Notes: generated by a model not told the origin, from the sequence alone. A DNA stretch of 64,000 nt from JADJPO01 sp963724535 (GCA_963724535.1 CAVRVD010000019.1:1-64000); one strand, 5' to 3'. Positions 9,082-18,264 are shown, numbered from the stretch's first letter. Translations and numbers: made by a program.

Positions 9082-9116
9082 ATAACGATGTTATCTTACT
9101 AGCATAACGACGTTGT
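9082..9116. promoter_or_regulatory. Paired TetR-type operators between the CPBP protease and its regulator
   Basis: ATAAC-GAT-GTTAT (9082-9094) is a perfect 13-bp palindrome. A second copy, ATAAC-GAC-GTTGT (9104-9116), differs at one arm base. The centres are 22 bp apart, about two helix turns, so two dimers could bind on one face. The stretch is much more A/T-rich than its surroundings and lies between two divergent starts, as expected for overlapping promoters under a local TetR repressor. Confidence 0.7.
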
Positions 9117-9142
9117 TTTATCAACCCGACGCTTGGGGAAAC

Positions 9143-9739
9143 ATGGCCAGGACCCGCCGACCCGACACCGCTGACCGCCTCAAACAGGCCGCCAAGCAGC
9201 TCTTTGTGGAGCGTGGCTATGGGGGCACAACCATCGCCGACATCGAGGCGGGGGCGGGACTGGCTCCGCGATCGGGTACGTTCTACCGCCACTTCGAGAG
9301 CAAGGAAGCGTTGTTGGTGGCCATCGGCGAGGAGATCATCGAGCGGCCGGGGGAGGTGCTCACGCAGACCACGCTGTCGCTGGGCGATACTCGCGCCGAG
9401 CTGATGTTGATCGCTCGGGGGTATCAGCAGGCGGCCGAACGCCAGGCGCCCCTGCAGGCCCTGATCGCCGAGACCGCGAGCTTGCCTGGCATCCAGGCGC
9501 TGGTGGCGCAGGTCGAGAGGGAACTGGCGGAACGGCTCGGGCGCTGGCTGGCGCTGAAGCCCGCAACACAGAACATGGATGCTGCCGAACAGTGCGCCCT
9601 GTTCATCCAGATCATCGGCGGCTGGCTGTTCTGGATGAGCAAGCAGGGGACACCGGCGTTCCCCCCGGAGCTGGACAGCCAGAGGATGCTGGACCTGTGG
9701 GCGGACCGGTGGGCCACGATGCTGGACACAGCTCCGTGA
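9143..9739 (+). CDS. TetR/AcrR-family transcriptional regulator
   Basis: The protein has 198 residues. The N-terminal helix-turn-helix domain is clear (DRLKQAAKQLFVERGYGG, then TTIADIEAGAGLAPRSGTFY and RHFESKEALL). The C-terminal part is the usual helical ligand-binding domain with a low-similarity sequence. I chose the ATG at 9143 with TTGGGGAAAC before it; the earlier in-frame start at 9113 lies inside the second operator palindrome. It probably represses itself and the divergent CPBP protease gene. The inducing ligand is unknown. Confidence 0.9.
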   Translation: MARTRRPDTADRLKQAAKQLFVERGYGGTTIADIEAGAGLAPRSGTFYRHFESKEALLVAIGEEIIERPGEVLTQTTLSLGDTRAELMLIARGYQQAAERQAPLQALIAETASLPGIQALVAQVERELAERLGRWLALKPATQNMDAAEQCALFIQIIGGWLFWMSKQGTPAFPPELDSQRMLDLWADRWATMLDTAP

Positions 9740-10501
9740 CAGGGTGGACGGCTCGACACCCCGGCCGCGGCCGAACGCTCCCGCATCGAGGTCAGCGCCC
9801 CTTCCTCTTTCCGTTGCGCGACGCCGTGCTGCGCCTGGTCGCAGGGTCCCCGGGTCGCCTGGTCGCCGGGTCGCGGAACCCGGGCCGGCTCGCCCGGTCG
9901 GTAGGCCGGCTGAGCTGGTCCTGCGGCCAGGGGATGTGTCGTCCCCCCGGCGATCGCCTCGTCACGGCTGCCGGAAGAACTCCTCGGAACCCTTCACCTT
10001 CGAGCCCGGGCCGGGTGAGTCAATTCATTCGGGCGCTTGGCACTCGCAACCGTCCTGCCTCTCTGGCAGCTTGCGTCGTGGTCAGGCGTTGACTGCCGGG
10101 TTCATCCCCTCATCGGCAGAGGAGTGCTGGAGGCGCATCCGCCGTGCCAGCGTCCCCAGGTGATCGGCGAGAAGGAACCTCGGCGGCGTGGTGGGTGCCT
10201 GCTGCGGACGTTGGCGTGCCATCACCTGCAGCGTGCCGCTGGCCGGCGCCCGGGTTCGCGCCTCGGCGGGTCGGTCGTCCAGCCGCAGGATCCCGACCTC
10301 GGTCAGCGGCACGCCCACCGATTCACGACGTGCCCCAGACTCGGCGGGTCACTGGCCGCGTTCTCGACGACCAGCTCCCCCGCGCATCACCACGCCCCCG
10401 GCCGTGAGGCTGGAACCGGCGCAGCTCCGGCCCGACCACCACTCGCAGCCCCGGACAGCCCACAGCCCCAGCATCTCCCGACACCGTCGTGGCCCGCGGG
10501 C
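9740..10501. other. Intergenic debris, 0.76 kb
   Basis: No gene is convincing. A 78-codon minus-strand frame at 10082-10318 has some protein-like composition (PRFLLADHLGTLARRMRLQH) but no family match, and its GTG-type start has no good ribosome binding site. The stretch may be the tail of a lost gene. Confidence 0.4.
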
Positions 10502-10999
10502 TCACTGTGGTGACCGGTCGTTGTCGGACCGATCGGTGCAGCGGTTCGGGCCGGTGGGGCGGCCCGGCTGGGCCTTGGCGAGGGCCTGCGTCACGTGATG
10601 GTGCGCGGTGTCAGCGGCGGTGGCCTGGTCGAGCAGGTCGTCGGTGAGGTCGAGACCGGCCTGCAGGATCTGGCGCAGCTGGGCGATGCAGTCGGCGATG
10701 GTGTCCGCGGCCTGGACGTAGGTGGCGTCCAGGTGCTGGCGGGCCGCCTGGATGGCGGCCGGGTCGCCGATGCGCTGGGCGCGGGTCAGCCGGGCGCGGG
10801 CGGCGCGCACCCCTCGCCAGGCCTGCGCCAGGATTCGGGTGAGCTCGGCGCGGCGGGCGTCGGTGACGGTGCCCTCCGCGTCGGCGACCGCGGCGAGGTC
10901 GTCGAACCGGGCCTGCGCGGCGTCCGCGGCGTCCTGCAGCCGGTCGACCTCCGGCGACAGGGCCCGCCACGGCTGGTCGTCGCGACCTGTGGGAGTCAC
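10502..10999 (-). CDS. Hypothetical helical (coiled-coil) protein
   Basis: The product has 165 residues. It is Ala/Arg/Asp/Gln-rich with heptad-like hydrophobic spacing over residues 15-140, so it is predicted to be a long helical bundle or coiled coil. There is no signal peptide, membrane helix or cysteine motif apart from one Cys in the central helix. The tail is polar and disordered. The GTG at 10999 follows a G-rich stretch. No family is recognised. It stands alone in a gene-poor region. Confidence 0.5.
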   Translation of the reverse strand: MTPTGRDDQPWRALSPEVDRLQDAADAAQARFDDLAAVADAEGTVTDARRAELTRILAQAWRGVRAARARLTRAQRIGDPAAIQAARQHLDATYVQAADTIADCIAQLRQILQAGLDLTDDLLDQATAADTAHHHVTQALAKAQPGRPTGPNRCTDRSDNDRSPQ

Positions 11000-12108
11000 A
11001 CCCCCATCCTAGTTGATCAAGACCCGATGAGCAGAGAGAGAAGGCCGTGGCCCCACCCCGCCGTCGGCCGGTCAGACCATCCGTACGTCTCGTCGAACGG
11101 GGTGGGCCGGGTCCGGCCGCTGGACCGGGCGTCAGGGATGTCGGGGCCCGTGCCTGGATGACCTGGTCAACCAGTTGACGTGGATCGTATCGACCACTTG
11201 TCGGGCGTCACCGAGGATGCCGACGGGCTGCGGGTGCGGCCGTCGTTGAGGGTGCCGACGGGCTTCGGCTTCCGGGGTGAGTTTGATCTTCTTCATTGGG
11301 GCCGTGAGGCCTGGGCCGCGGCGGAGGTCGGGCCTGGCGGTCGCCAACGCGGCGGACGCTCGAGCGTGGAGCGGTACAGCTGATCGGTCGGCACCCGCTC
11401 GCTCATCGGCCGGGTGCGGCGCTTGATCCGAAGGAGTGTCATGGCGTGCTCCCTGGGTCCTGCCATCCGGTTGGACGACTCACACCAGGACACCCGATCG
11501 CTGGGCGCGGTCCCATCGGGCGGGCCGCGCATCGCCGGTGGGGCGACCGCGTGAGGGGGGAGGGCCTCCTCACCGGCTACCCCCACCCCGGGCGTTGCGG
11601 GTGTCCCCAACCGCCTTGCAGAGGTCAGCTCGCCGCCGGCAGCTTGGACAGCGGCTGTACGACAGCATTCTCGACGCCTACCCGCGCCCCCGGAGCGCGT
11701 CGATGCGCCGCTCGGTCCCCTCGATCTCGATGGTGGCGATCCCGGCCCCATAGACAGGCGTGTGTCCCCTGTTCTGTCAGCACGATGAGCTGCGCCCTGC
11801 ATCACGAGGATCCTGTCGGCGCTCGGGGTGACCGAGGGCCTGGAGTTCGTCGACCAGTCGCAGATGGCCTGTGGCGTCATGTTCGGCCCGTGCGAGCTCG
11901 GTCAGGCGGCTTCCATCGAGTCGGATCTGAGCGAAGGGCGGCGCGCCGTCGTGGGCGGCGTCGATGTGGTCGAGGGTGGTCCAGAAGTCGCTGGAGTGCG
12001 GAACCACTCCGGGGTCATGGCCCCGTGGACGGTGACGGTGACCCCACCCCATCTCGGATGGCAGCGGCCCGCCTCGGGGGTGAAGGTGGTCGATCACATC
12101 GGCCCTAG
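11000..12108. other. Gene-poor stretch of 1.1 kb with possible gene remnants
   Basis: Nothing reads as an intact gene. On the minus strand, 11777-12000 gives a protein-like stretch (DFWTTLDHIDAAHDGAPP, then RLDGSRLTELARAEHD) that may be a fragment of a lost gene. A 49-codon frame from 11441 (MTLLRIKRRTRPMSER) has GGGAG in front of its ATG, and a 52-codon frame follows it. None matches a family I know. With the pseudogene that follows, this looks like decaying DNA. Confidence 0.4.
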
Positions 12109-13409
12109 CTGGCGGTCAAGCGGGACATGCTCGCCGCGCTGGAGAAGGCGGTCCGCGACGATGCGCTGTTGGCCACCAACACCTCCACATGCTCGGTGAC
12201 CGTGCTCGCCCGGGCGCTGCGGGTGCCGCACCGCCTGGTCGGGATGCACTTCCTGATGCCCGCCGAGATCACCGCGGCGGTCGAGGTGGTCCGGGGCGCG
12301 ATGACCTCGACCGCGGCCGTCGACGCCGCCTGCGCCACTGCCCGCGCCTGGGGCAAGGTGCCGGTCCTGTGCGACACCACGCCGGGACTGGTGGTCGACC
12401 GGGTGAACGGTCCGTTCTTCGGCGAGGCCCAACGCCTGGTGGAGGAACGCGCCGCCGATCCCACGACGGTCGACCTCCTGCTGCGCGATGCGGGTGGGTT
12501 CCCGATGGGCCCGTTCGACCTCAGCGACCGGGTCGGCCAGGACATCGTGCTCGCGGTGACTCGGTCGATCTGGGAACAGACCTTCCACGACCAGCGGTAC
12601 TCCCCGACGACCTCCAGCAGCGTCTGGTGGACGCCGGATGGCTGGGCCGCAAGACCGGCCGCGGGGTCTTCCGCCACGACCGACGCGAGGCACCCGAGGA
12701 CGACCTGCACACTGTGGCCCGTCGGACGCCGCCCGCGCTGGACCTGCACCCTCAGGCGGTCCGTTACCGCGAGGGGTTCTCCGTCATGGAGCCGGTGATC
12801 GACCGGATCGCCGAGGGTGGGGTCATGGTGCGCAGCATCGGCGACAACGACGCCGAGTGCAGTGACGAGATCGGCCTGGTCCTGCCCTCGGGTGGTCGGC
12901 TGGTCGAGACCAGCGGCAGGCGCGCTCGCGACATCGGTGACGAGATCGTCGTCCTGGACTGGGCCCTCGATCCCGCCCGGGTGTCCCTGGTGGCGATCGC
13001 GGCGTCGGCCAACTGCTCGGGGCAGACCCTCGGTGAGGCGACCGCCCTGCTGCGGGCGGCCGGGGTGGACGTGGTCCTGGTCGAGGACAGCCCGGGCCTG
13101 GTGGTCGCCCGGACCATCTCCATGATCATCAACGAGGCGGTCGACCTGGTCGACCGCGGCAAGGCCGAGGCCGATCACGTCGACACCGCACTGACCCTCG
13201 GCCTGGGCTGGCCGCTCGGTCCGGTGACCTGAGGTGAGCATCTCGGCCCGGCCTGCCTGGTCGGCGTCCTGGACTCGCTGCACGAGGTCACGCCCACCGG
13301 CCGGTACCGCGTGGCACCGGCGCTGCGGCAGGCCGCGGACACCGGCTCCCCGTTGCTCCGCCCGCCGCGCGCCACCTCGCTCTCCCGATGGTGGCCACCG
13401 ACCGGCTAG
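12109..13409 (+). pseudogene. 3-hydroxyacyl-CoA dehydrogenase (PaaC/FadB-type), decayed
   Basis: The remnant matches the NAD-dependent 3-hydroxyacyl-CoA dehydrogenase of fatty acid or phenylacetate beta-oxidation. The 5' part with the GxGxxG Rossmann loop is gone: an in-frame TAG (12106-12108) directly precedes LAVKRDMLAALE. The rest shows NTSTCSVT, the catalytic GMHFLMPA, and GPFDLSDRVG. Near 12602-12606 one C appears lost from a C-run, after which RYSP continues in another frame as DDLQQRLVDAGWLGRKTGRG. At 13230-13232 a TGA replaces the conserved Trp of the GPxxWGE motif (GPVT-stop-GEHLG), and homology runs on in frame to 13409. Three independent lesions show that it is dead. Confidence 0.85.
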
Positions 13410-13939
13410 AGCGCGCCGCCGGCGACCTCGGGCGCGGAGGCGTCCTCCCCGGCATCACCCACGGCCTCACGCGCCAGGAAGTTCTCGATCTCGAACCAGT
13501 CCTTGCCGGCCCGTGCGGCGATGGCCAACAGGGTCTTCATCGAGGCCACCTCCTCGATCTGCTCCTTGATGAACCAGAGCATGAACTGTTCACCCAGCAC
13601 GTCGTCGTCCCCCCGTGCGGCGCGGAACAGCTCGCCGATCTGCGCGGTGACGGTCTCCTCCTGGGCCAGGGCCAGGGCGACCAGCTCGGCGGGCTGGTCG
13701 AAGTCGTTGCGAACCGAGCCGATCCCGGGGATCTCCACCGGCACGTCCCGGTCCAACATGTACTGGACCATCATCATCGCGTGGTTGCGTTCCTCGACGG
13801 CCTGCCGGTAGAAGTGCGCGGCCATCTGCGGCAGGTCTCGGGAGTCGAACCACACGGCGAGCGCGACGTACTGCTGGCTGGCGGTGTACTCGTGACGGAT
13901 CTGCTCGCGCAGGAGTGCGGTGAAGCGGCGGTCGGCCAT
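13406..13939 (-). CDS. Non-haem ferritin (FtnA/BfrB type)
   Basis: The subunit has 177 residues and forms the iron-storage shell that oxidises Fe(II) and stores it as mineral. All ferroxidase-centre residues sit at the classic numbering: Glu17, Tyr24, Glu50, His53 (EERNH), Glu94 (QEE), Gln127, and Glu129/Glu130 (KEQIEE). The tail after residue 160 is acidic and short. The ATG at 13939 gives the normal length. The gene is convergent with the dehydrogenase pseudogene and overlaps its last four bases, which is consistent with that reading no longer being under selection. Confidence 0.95.
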   Translation of the reverse strand: MADRRFTALLREQIRHEYTASQQYVALAVWFDSRDLPQMAAHFYRQAVEERNHAMMMVQYMLDRDVPVEIPGIGSVRNDFDQPAELVALALAQEETVTAQIGELFRAARGDDDVLGEQFMLWFIKEQIEEVASMKTLLAIAARAGKDWFEIENFLAREAVGDAGEDASAPEVAGGAL

Positions 13940-14086
13940 GGCGCATAACCTAACCCGACGCAGGCCCCGCCCTGGTGGCGCATCGTCGAGCCACCGCTAC
14001 AGGACCAAGCCTGGGGCAAGGCCGGGGGCAAGACCGGGGGCGCCCGAGGCTGGCATTACGGTCCGGCGCGGTGAGACCGTCGACGG

Positions 14087-14914
14087 ATGAGCCTGGACCA
14101 GTCGAGCACCGAACCCCGTACCCCGGCCGACGCCCCGCTGGTGGTGCGCCGCGACGACGCCGGCGTCGTCCGGCTCACCCTCAACGTCGGACAGCGGTAC
14201 AACCCGTTGAGCAGGGCGATGATCGCGGCGCTGCAGACCGAGCTGGACCGGGTGGGCGAGGACGCCGAAGCCCGCGTCGTCGTCCTGGCCGGGTCCGGGC
14301 GCGGGTTCAGCGCCGGCCACGATCTGGCCGAGCTGTCCGCCCATACCGACGACCGGGCCTGGCAGCAGGCGCTGTTCGAGGAGTGCAACGCGATGATGGC
14401 GACCCTGCAGGCCCTGCCCCAGCCCGTCATCGCCCAGGTGCACGGCATCGCGACGGCCGCCGGCTGCCAGCTGGTGGCGATGTGCGACCTCGTCATCGCC
14501 GCCGAGGGCAGCCGGTTCGCACTGCCGGGGGTCAACGTCGGGATCTTCTGCTCCACCCCCGCGGTGGCGGTGGCCCGCCGAGTGGGCCGGTCGCGGGCCC
14601 TGGAGCTGCTGCTGACCGGCCAACCCGTGGACGCCGCAACGGCCGAGCGCTGGGGCCTGGTCAACCGCGTGGTGCCGGCCGCCGAGCTCGACGACGCGGT
14701 GACGGCGCTGGCCGGCCTGGTCGCCTCACACAGCGCCCCGGTCCTGGCGAACGGAAAACGTACCTTCTACCGTCAGGTCGACCAGCCTCTGGACGCCGCG
14801 TACCGCACCGCGGCGGAGGCGATGGTCTGCGACGTCACGGCACCGGACGCCACGGAGGGCATGGCCGCCTTCCTCGGCAAGCGACCCCCGGTGTGGCCGT
14901 CCGCCCGCAGCTGA
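14087..14914 (+). CDS. Enoyl-CoA hydratase/isomerase family protein, ECHDC3-like
   Basis: The protein has 275 residues and belongs to the crotonase superfamily. The oxyanion-hole segments are FSAGHDLAEL and VHGIATAAGCQLVAMCDLVIA. In place of the usual second catalytic Glu region there is PGVNVGIFCSTPAVAVARRVG, the signature of the ECHDC3 branch. Hydratase activity is therefore uncertain; crotonases also catalyse isomerisation, hydrolysis or decarboxylation. A polar 20-residue N-terminal extension precedes the fold, and the ATG at 14087 has only a weak GTGAGA-like site. The gene lies alone upstream of the acyl-carrier operon, and 315 bases of non-coding DNA separate the two. Confidence 0.85.
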   Translation: MSLDQSSTEPRTPADAPLVVRRDDAGVVRLTLNVGQRYNPLSRAMIAALQTELDRVGEDAEARVVVLAGSGRGFSAGHDLAELSAHTDDRAWQQALFEECNAMMATLQALPQPVIAQVHGIATAAGCQLVAMCDLVIAAEGSRFALPGVNVGIFCSTPAVAVARRVGRSRALELLLTGQPVDAATAERWGLVNRVVPAAELDDAVTALAGLVASHSAPVLANGKRTFYRQVDQPLDAAYRTAAEAMVCDVTAPDATEGMAAFLGKRPPVWPSARS

Positions 14915-15229
14915 ACCCCGCAGCTGAACAGAGAACCCGCCCCGGACCGGTCGCGGGTGGCGGCTGGCTTGCTGGGTCGGTGACGTATGGTACCCGTGTG
15001 ACTACACGGAGTTCTGTCCTCTGGTCACTCGGCGGAAGTTCCCCGGTGATCTCCGCCAGCACGGGGACTCGTCAATACGCTGATCCCTGCCCCTTTCCTG
15101 ATACGAACACGGTGCATTCGGGGGAAGTGCGCCACCCGGCACCCGGTGTGCCGTGGTTGTGCAGAAGAAGGCGCAAGTGCCCGAAATCCCCTGGTGGTCG
15201 CGGATGAACGATGACGAGGAGACACGCGC
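14915..15229. other. Leader region of the acyl-carrier operon
   Basis: No gene is supported here. Compared with its surroundings the part from about 14990 to 15120 is less GC-rich (near ACTACACGGAG, GTCAATACGCTGATCC and CCTGATACGAACAC), so the operon promoter probably lies there. A GAGGAGA box at 15215-15225 serves the ACP start. Confidence 0.4.
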
Positions 15230-15499
15230 GTGATTGAGCACATCCGGAATGAGATCGTGGATTTCATCGTCACGACATTCCTGTTCGGGGACGCCGCCGC
15301 ACTTCCCGACCACAACAACTCCCTCATTCAGACAGGCGTCATCGACTCCACCGGAGTTCTGGAGCTGATCGAGTTCCTGGAGTCCCGTTTCTCGATGGGC
15401 GTCAGCGAGGAGGAGACCGTTCCCGCCAACCTCGATACCGTCACCCGACTCACGGCGTACGTGGATCGCAAGACCCGGATCGGCGCCGCGGCCTCCTGA
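15230..15499 (+). CDS. Acyl carrier protein
   Basis: The product has 89 residues and is the first gene of an eight-gene operon. The phosphopantetheine-attachment motif is GVIDSTGVLELIEFLE with Ser40. The four-helix ACP pattern is clear, with hydrophobic helix I (IVDFIVTTFLFG) and the acidic recognition helix II. A GAGGAGA box precedes the GTG at 15230. It should be loaded by the ligase encoded next and activated by the holo-ACP synthase three genes on. It is not the fatty-acid-synthesis AcpP: the DSTG motif and the clustering point to a dedicated pathway that carries an activated acyl or aminoacyl group. Confidence 0.9.
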   Translation: MIEHIRNEIVDFIVTTFLFGDAAALPDHNNSLIQTGVIDSTGVLELIEFLESRFSMGVSEEETVPANLDTVTRLTAYVDRKTRIGAAAS

Positions 15500-15500
15500 C

Positions 15501-16994
15501 GTGACCATGAACGTCAGCGACCATCTCCTGAGTGCCGGCGCACCTGCCGACCCAGCCGTGATCGACGCGCGCGGCAGCCACTCGTACTCGGACCTGCGCT
15601 CGGCCGTGGCGCGATGCGCGGCGGACCTGGTCCGGGCGGAGCTGCCCCCGGGCTCGCGCGTGGCCGTGATGGGACCGAACAGCCTGTTCTGGGTCGCCGC
15701 CTACCTGGCCATCATGAGGCTCGGCCACGTCGCGGTGCCGGTTCCCGACCGTGCGCGGGCCGAGGATGTGGGCCCGAACCTGACCCGCGTGGACTGCCGG
15801 GCGGCCCTGGTGGACCGCAGATCACTGCGTGCTCTCAGCGGGTTCCTCCCCGACCGGATCGCCCTGTTCACCGACGAGGTCCTCGCCTCGCACGGGGCGT
15901 CGCAGCCGCAGGACGAGGTGGCGGACGACACCTCAACCGCCGGCGCCGACGCAGCGCTCATGTTCACGTCGGGAACCACGGCCGGACCTCGGGCGGTGCG
16001 GATCACGCACGCCAACATCATCGCCAACACCGAGTCCGTCATCGCCAGCCTGGGACTTCGCCGCGAGGACCGGGCCCTGGTGATCCTGCCCTTCCACTAC
16101 TGCTTCGGCGCGTCCGTGCTGCACACCCACCTGCGCGTGGGCGGATGCCTGGTGCTCTGCGACTCGTTCGCCTACCCCGAGACCGCCGTGGAGCTGCTGG
16201 ACACCCACGGATGCACGGTGTTTGCGGGCGTGCCGTCCAGCTACCAGCTCCTGCTGCGCGCCAGCAGCTTCGCCCGACGTCGCCTCGACTCGCTGCGGCT
16301 GCTCCAGGCCGCCGGCGGTCGGCTGCCGGAGTCGATCGTCGAGGAGCTGCTCTCGGCCGCACCGCAGGCCGAGTTGTTCCTGATGTACGGCCAGACAGAG
16401 GCGACCGCCCGGTTGTCGTGCCTGCACCCGAGCAAGCTGCCGGCCAAGAAGGGATCGATCGGCAACGGCATCCCCGGGGTGGAGCTGCGTGTCCTCGCCG
16501 AGAACGGGGTACCGGTCCCGCCCGGGCAGCCTGGGGAGATCTACGCGCGCGGTGCCAACATCTCCCCCGGCTACCTCGACGACCAACCGGCGACGGCGGC
16601 CAGGTTCACCGAGCACGGACTGCGGACCGGCGACCTGGCCGTCGTCGACGAAGACGGAGACATCTGGGTGGTGGACCGGCGGGAGGACTTCATCAAGTCC
16701 TGGGGCCACCGGATCTCCAGCCAGCGTGTCGAGGCGTGCGTACTGAGCTCGGCGGACGTCATCCATGCCGCGGCCGTCGGTGTGCCGGACGAGGCGGCCG
16801 GCGAGGCCGTGACGTTGTTCCTGGTACCGCGGCCCGGGGCAGCTCTGACCGAGGCTCAGGTGCTGGCGCTGTGCCGGCAGCAGCTGCCTCGGCACGAGGT
16901 CCCGCGGTCGGTGGTGTTCATGGAGGCCATGCCCCTGACGCCCAGCGGCAAGGTGATGAAGAAACGGCTGCGAGAGCTGGGGGTGTCGGCATGA
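15501..16994 (+). CDS. AMP-forming acyl-CoA/acyl-ACP synthetase (ANL adenylating enzyme)
   Basis: The enzyme has 497 residues. It should adenylate a carboxylic acid and pass it to CoA or, more likely here, to the ACP encoded one base upstream. The ANL motifs are complete: FTSGTTAGPRAVRITHANI (A3), YGQTEATARLS (A5), TGDLAVVDEDGDIWVVDRREDFIKSWG (A7/A8, here as two parts of one segment around residue 385) and the catalytic lysine in LTPSGKVMKKRL near the C-terminus. The GTG at 15501 comes straight after the ACP stop. The substrate is unknown: the pocket has no pattern I can assign, and the short length excludes a large multidomain peptide synthetase. Confidence 0.85.
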   Translation: MTMNVSDHLLSAGAPADPAVIDARGSHSYSDLRSAVARCAADLVRAELPPGSRVAVMGPNSLFWVAAYLAIMRLGHVAVPVPDRARAEDVGPNLTRVDCRAALVDRRSLRALSGFLPDRIALFTDEVLASHGASQPQDEVADDTSTAGADAALMFTSGTTAGPRAVRITHANIIANTESVIASLGLRREDRALVILPFHYCFGASVLHTHLRVGGCLVLCDSFAYPETAVELLDTHGCTVFAGVPSSYQLLLRASSFARRRLDSLRLLQAAGGRLPESIVEELLSAAPQAELFLMYGQTEATARLSCLHPSKLPAKKGSIGNGIPGVELRVLAENGVPVPPGQPGEIYARGANISPGYLDDQPATAARFTEHGLRTGDLAVVDEDGDIWVVDRREDFIKSWGHRISSQRVEACVLSSADVIHAAAVGVPDEAAGEAVTLFLVPRPGAALTEAQVLALCRQQLPRHEVPRSVVFMEAMPLTPSGKVMKKRLRELGVSA

Positions 16995-17842
16995 TCCGAG
17001 TGCGGCCCGGACGTGGGGCTGTCCTGGCGGCAAAGGGGCTGGGCGCCACCACGGCCACCGCCGCTGCCCGCAGCAGGGGGGAGCCAGCCATGGCGAATCG
17101 AACACCCTCGGCGACGACCGTGTCGGCCTCGGACCTGCAGCGCGTGGCCAAGACCCGGATCTTCTTCGGGCACCAGTCGGTCGGCGCCGACGTCCTGGCC
17201 GGCGTCGTGGCCGTCTTCGCCGCCCACGGCGTCGACCCCCCACCCATGGCCCAGCAGCGCAGGCGCGTCGCGGATCCGGCTGGATCGATAACCCACGACC
17301 TGATCGGCCAGAACCAGGAGCCCCTCACCAAGATCGAGGACTTCGCAGCGATCATGCGGTCGGGCATGGCCCAGCAGGTGGACGTCGCCATGATGAAGCT
17401 GTGCTACGTCGACGTCCGCACCGACACCGACGTGGCGGCTCTCTTCGCCGCCTACCGTGACACCCTGAGCTCATTGCGTGATGACTACTGCGAGGTCCGC
17501 TTCGTGGCGGTGACCGTGCCGCTGACGACCGAGCCCAGCCTGCGCACCCGAACGAAGAACTTGGTCACCCGTGGCGACCGGTTCGGTCCCGCCGAGAACG
17601 CCCGCCGCGAGCAGCTCAACGCTCTTCTGCGTCAGGAGTACGCCGACGACCTCCTGTTCGATCTCGCGACCGCCGAGTCCACTGCACCCGACGGGTCCCG
17701 GACCGCAGGCGTTCACGGGGAGCAGGCGTACTTCAGCCTCCACTGCGAGTACGCCGCGGATCTCGGGCACCTCGACGTGCAGGGATCGCAGCGGGTGGCC
17801 CAGGCATGGCTGTCCGCCGTCGCCCGCGCCGTGGACCGGTGA
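16991..17842 (+). CDS. GHQS-motif protein, SGNH-hydrolase-like, function unknown
   Basis: The product has 283 residues. Its ATG overlaps the ligase stop (ATGA). After a poorly conserved N-terminal 45 residues comes IFFGHQSVGADVLAGV, then DVAMMKLCYVDV, and near the end HCEYAADLGHLDVQGSQ. This spacing resembles an SGNH-type hydrolase: a nucleophile-strand Ser in GHQS, a central strand, and a closing Asp/His pair in the D-x-GHL segment. That is inference from pattern; I do not have a confident family name. In the operon it could be the acyltransferase or thioesterase that moves the acyl group from the ACP. The first 45 residues may include an uncleaved hydrophobic N-terminus or reflect a later true start. 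Confidence 0.6.
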   Translation: MIRVRPGRGAVLAAKGLGATTATAAARSRGEPAMANRTPSATTVSASDLQRVAKTRIFFGHQSVGADVLAGVVAVFAAHGVDPPPMAQQRRRVADPAGSITHDLIGQNQEPLTKIEDFAAIMRSGMAQQVDVAMMKLCYVDVRTDTDVAALFAAYRDTLSSLRDDYCEVRFVAVTVPLTTEPSLRTRTKNLVTRGDRFGPAENARREQLNALLRQEYADDLLFDLATAESTAPDGSRTAGVHGEQAYFSLHCEYAADLGHLDVQGSQRVAQAWLSAVARAVDR

Positions 17843-17845
17843 CGG

Positions 17846-18259
17846 ATGACCGGCCGGATCGGCACCGACATCGTGTCCGTGTCCCGGATCACCAGACTTC
17901 TCGACGACGGGGGGACCGAGCTCGTCGAGCGGTGGTTCACCCCGGAGGAGATCCGCTACTGCCTGGCCAAGGCGGTGCCCGGCCGGCACCTCGCGGCCCG
18001 GCTCGCGGCCAAGGAGGCCGTCGCCAAGGCGTTGTCGTGGCGCTGGGACGCCGAGCTGCCCTGGCGCTTCATCGAGATCGTGCTCGACGATCACGGCGCC
18101 CCGTCGGTGCGGCTGTCCGGCCGGGTGGCTCACCTGGCGGCCGCGGCGGGTGCCGACTCGATCCAGGTCTCGCTCTCCCACTGCGACGAGTTCGCCACCG
18201 CGACCGCGATCGTCGGCCCCGCGTCCGCACACACGTCACCGGCCGGCTCGGAGCGTTGA
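17846..18259 (+). CDS. acpS: Holo-[acyl-carrier-protein] synthase, AcpS type
   Basis: The enzyme has 137 residues and transfers 4'-phosphopantetheine from CoA to the ACP serine. Both magnesium-binding signatures are present: GTDIVSVSRI with Asp8, and RLAAKEAVAKAL with Glu57. The C-terminal VSLSHCDEFATA segment is typical. The start lies three bases after the previous stop. Because a housekeeping AcpS would normally be elsewhere and next to unrelated genes, its place inside this operon suggests that it is dedicated to the operon's own carrier protein. It ends overlapping the start region of the next small gene. Confidence 0.9.
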   Translation: MTGRIGTDIVSVSRITRLLDDGGTELVERWFTPEEIRYCLAKAVPGRHLAARLAAKEAVAKALSWRWDAELPWRFIEIVLDDHGAPSVRLSGRVAHLAAAAGADSIQVSLSHCDEFATATAIVGPASAHTSPAGSER

Positions 18260-18264
18260 CGCCG

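Noticed and set aside
10082..10318. 78-codon minus-strand frame
   Set aside because: No ribosome binding site, family match or neighbour support; kept only as a note in the gap entry.
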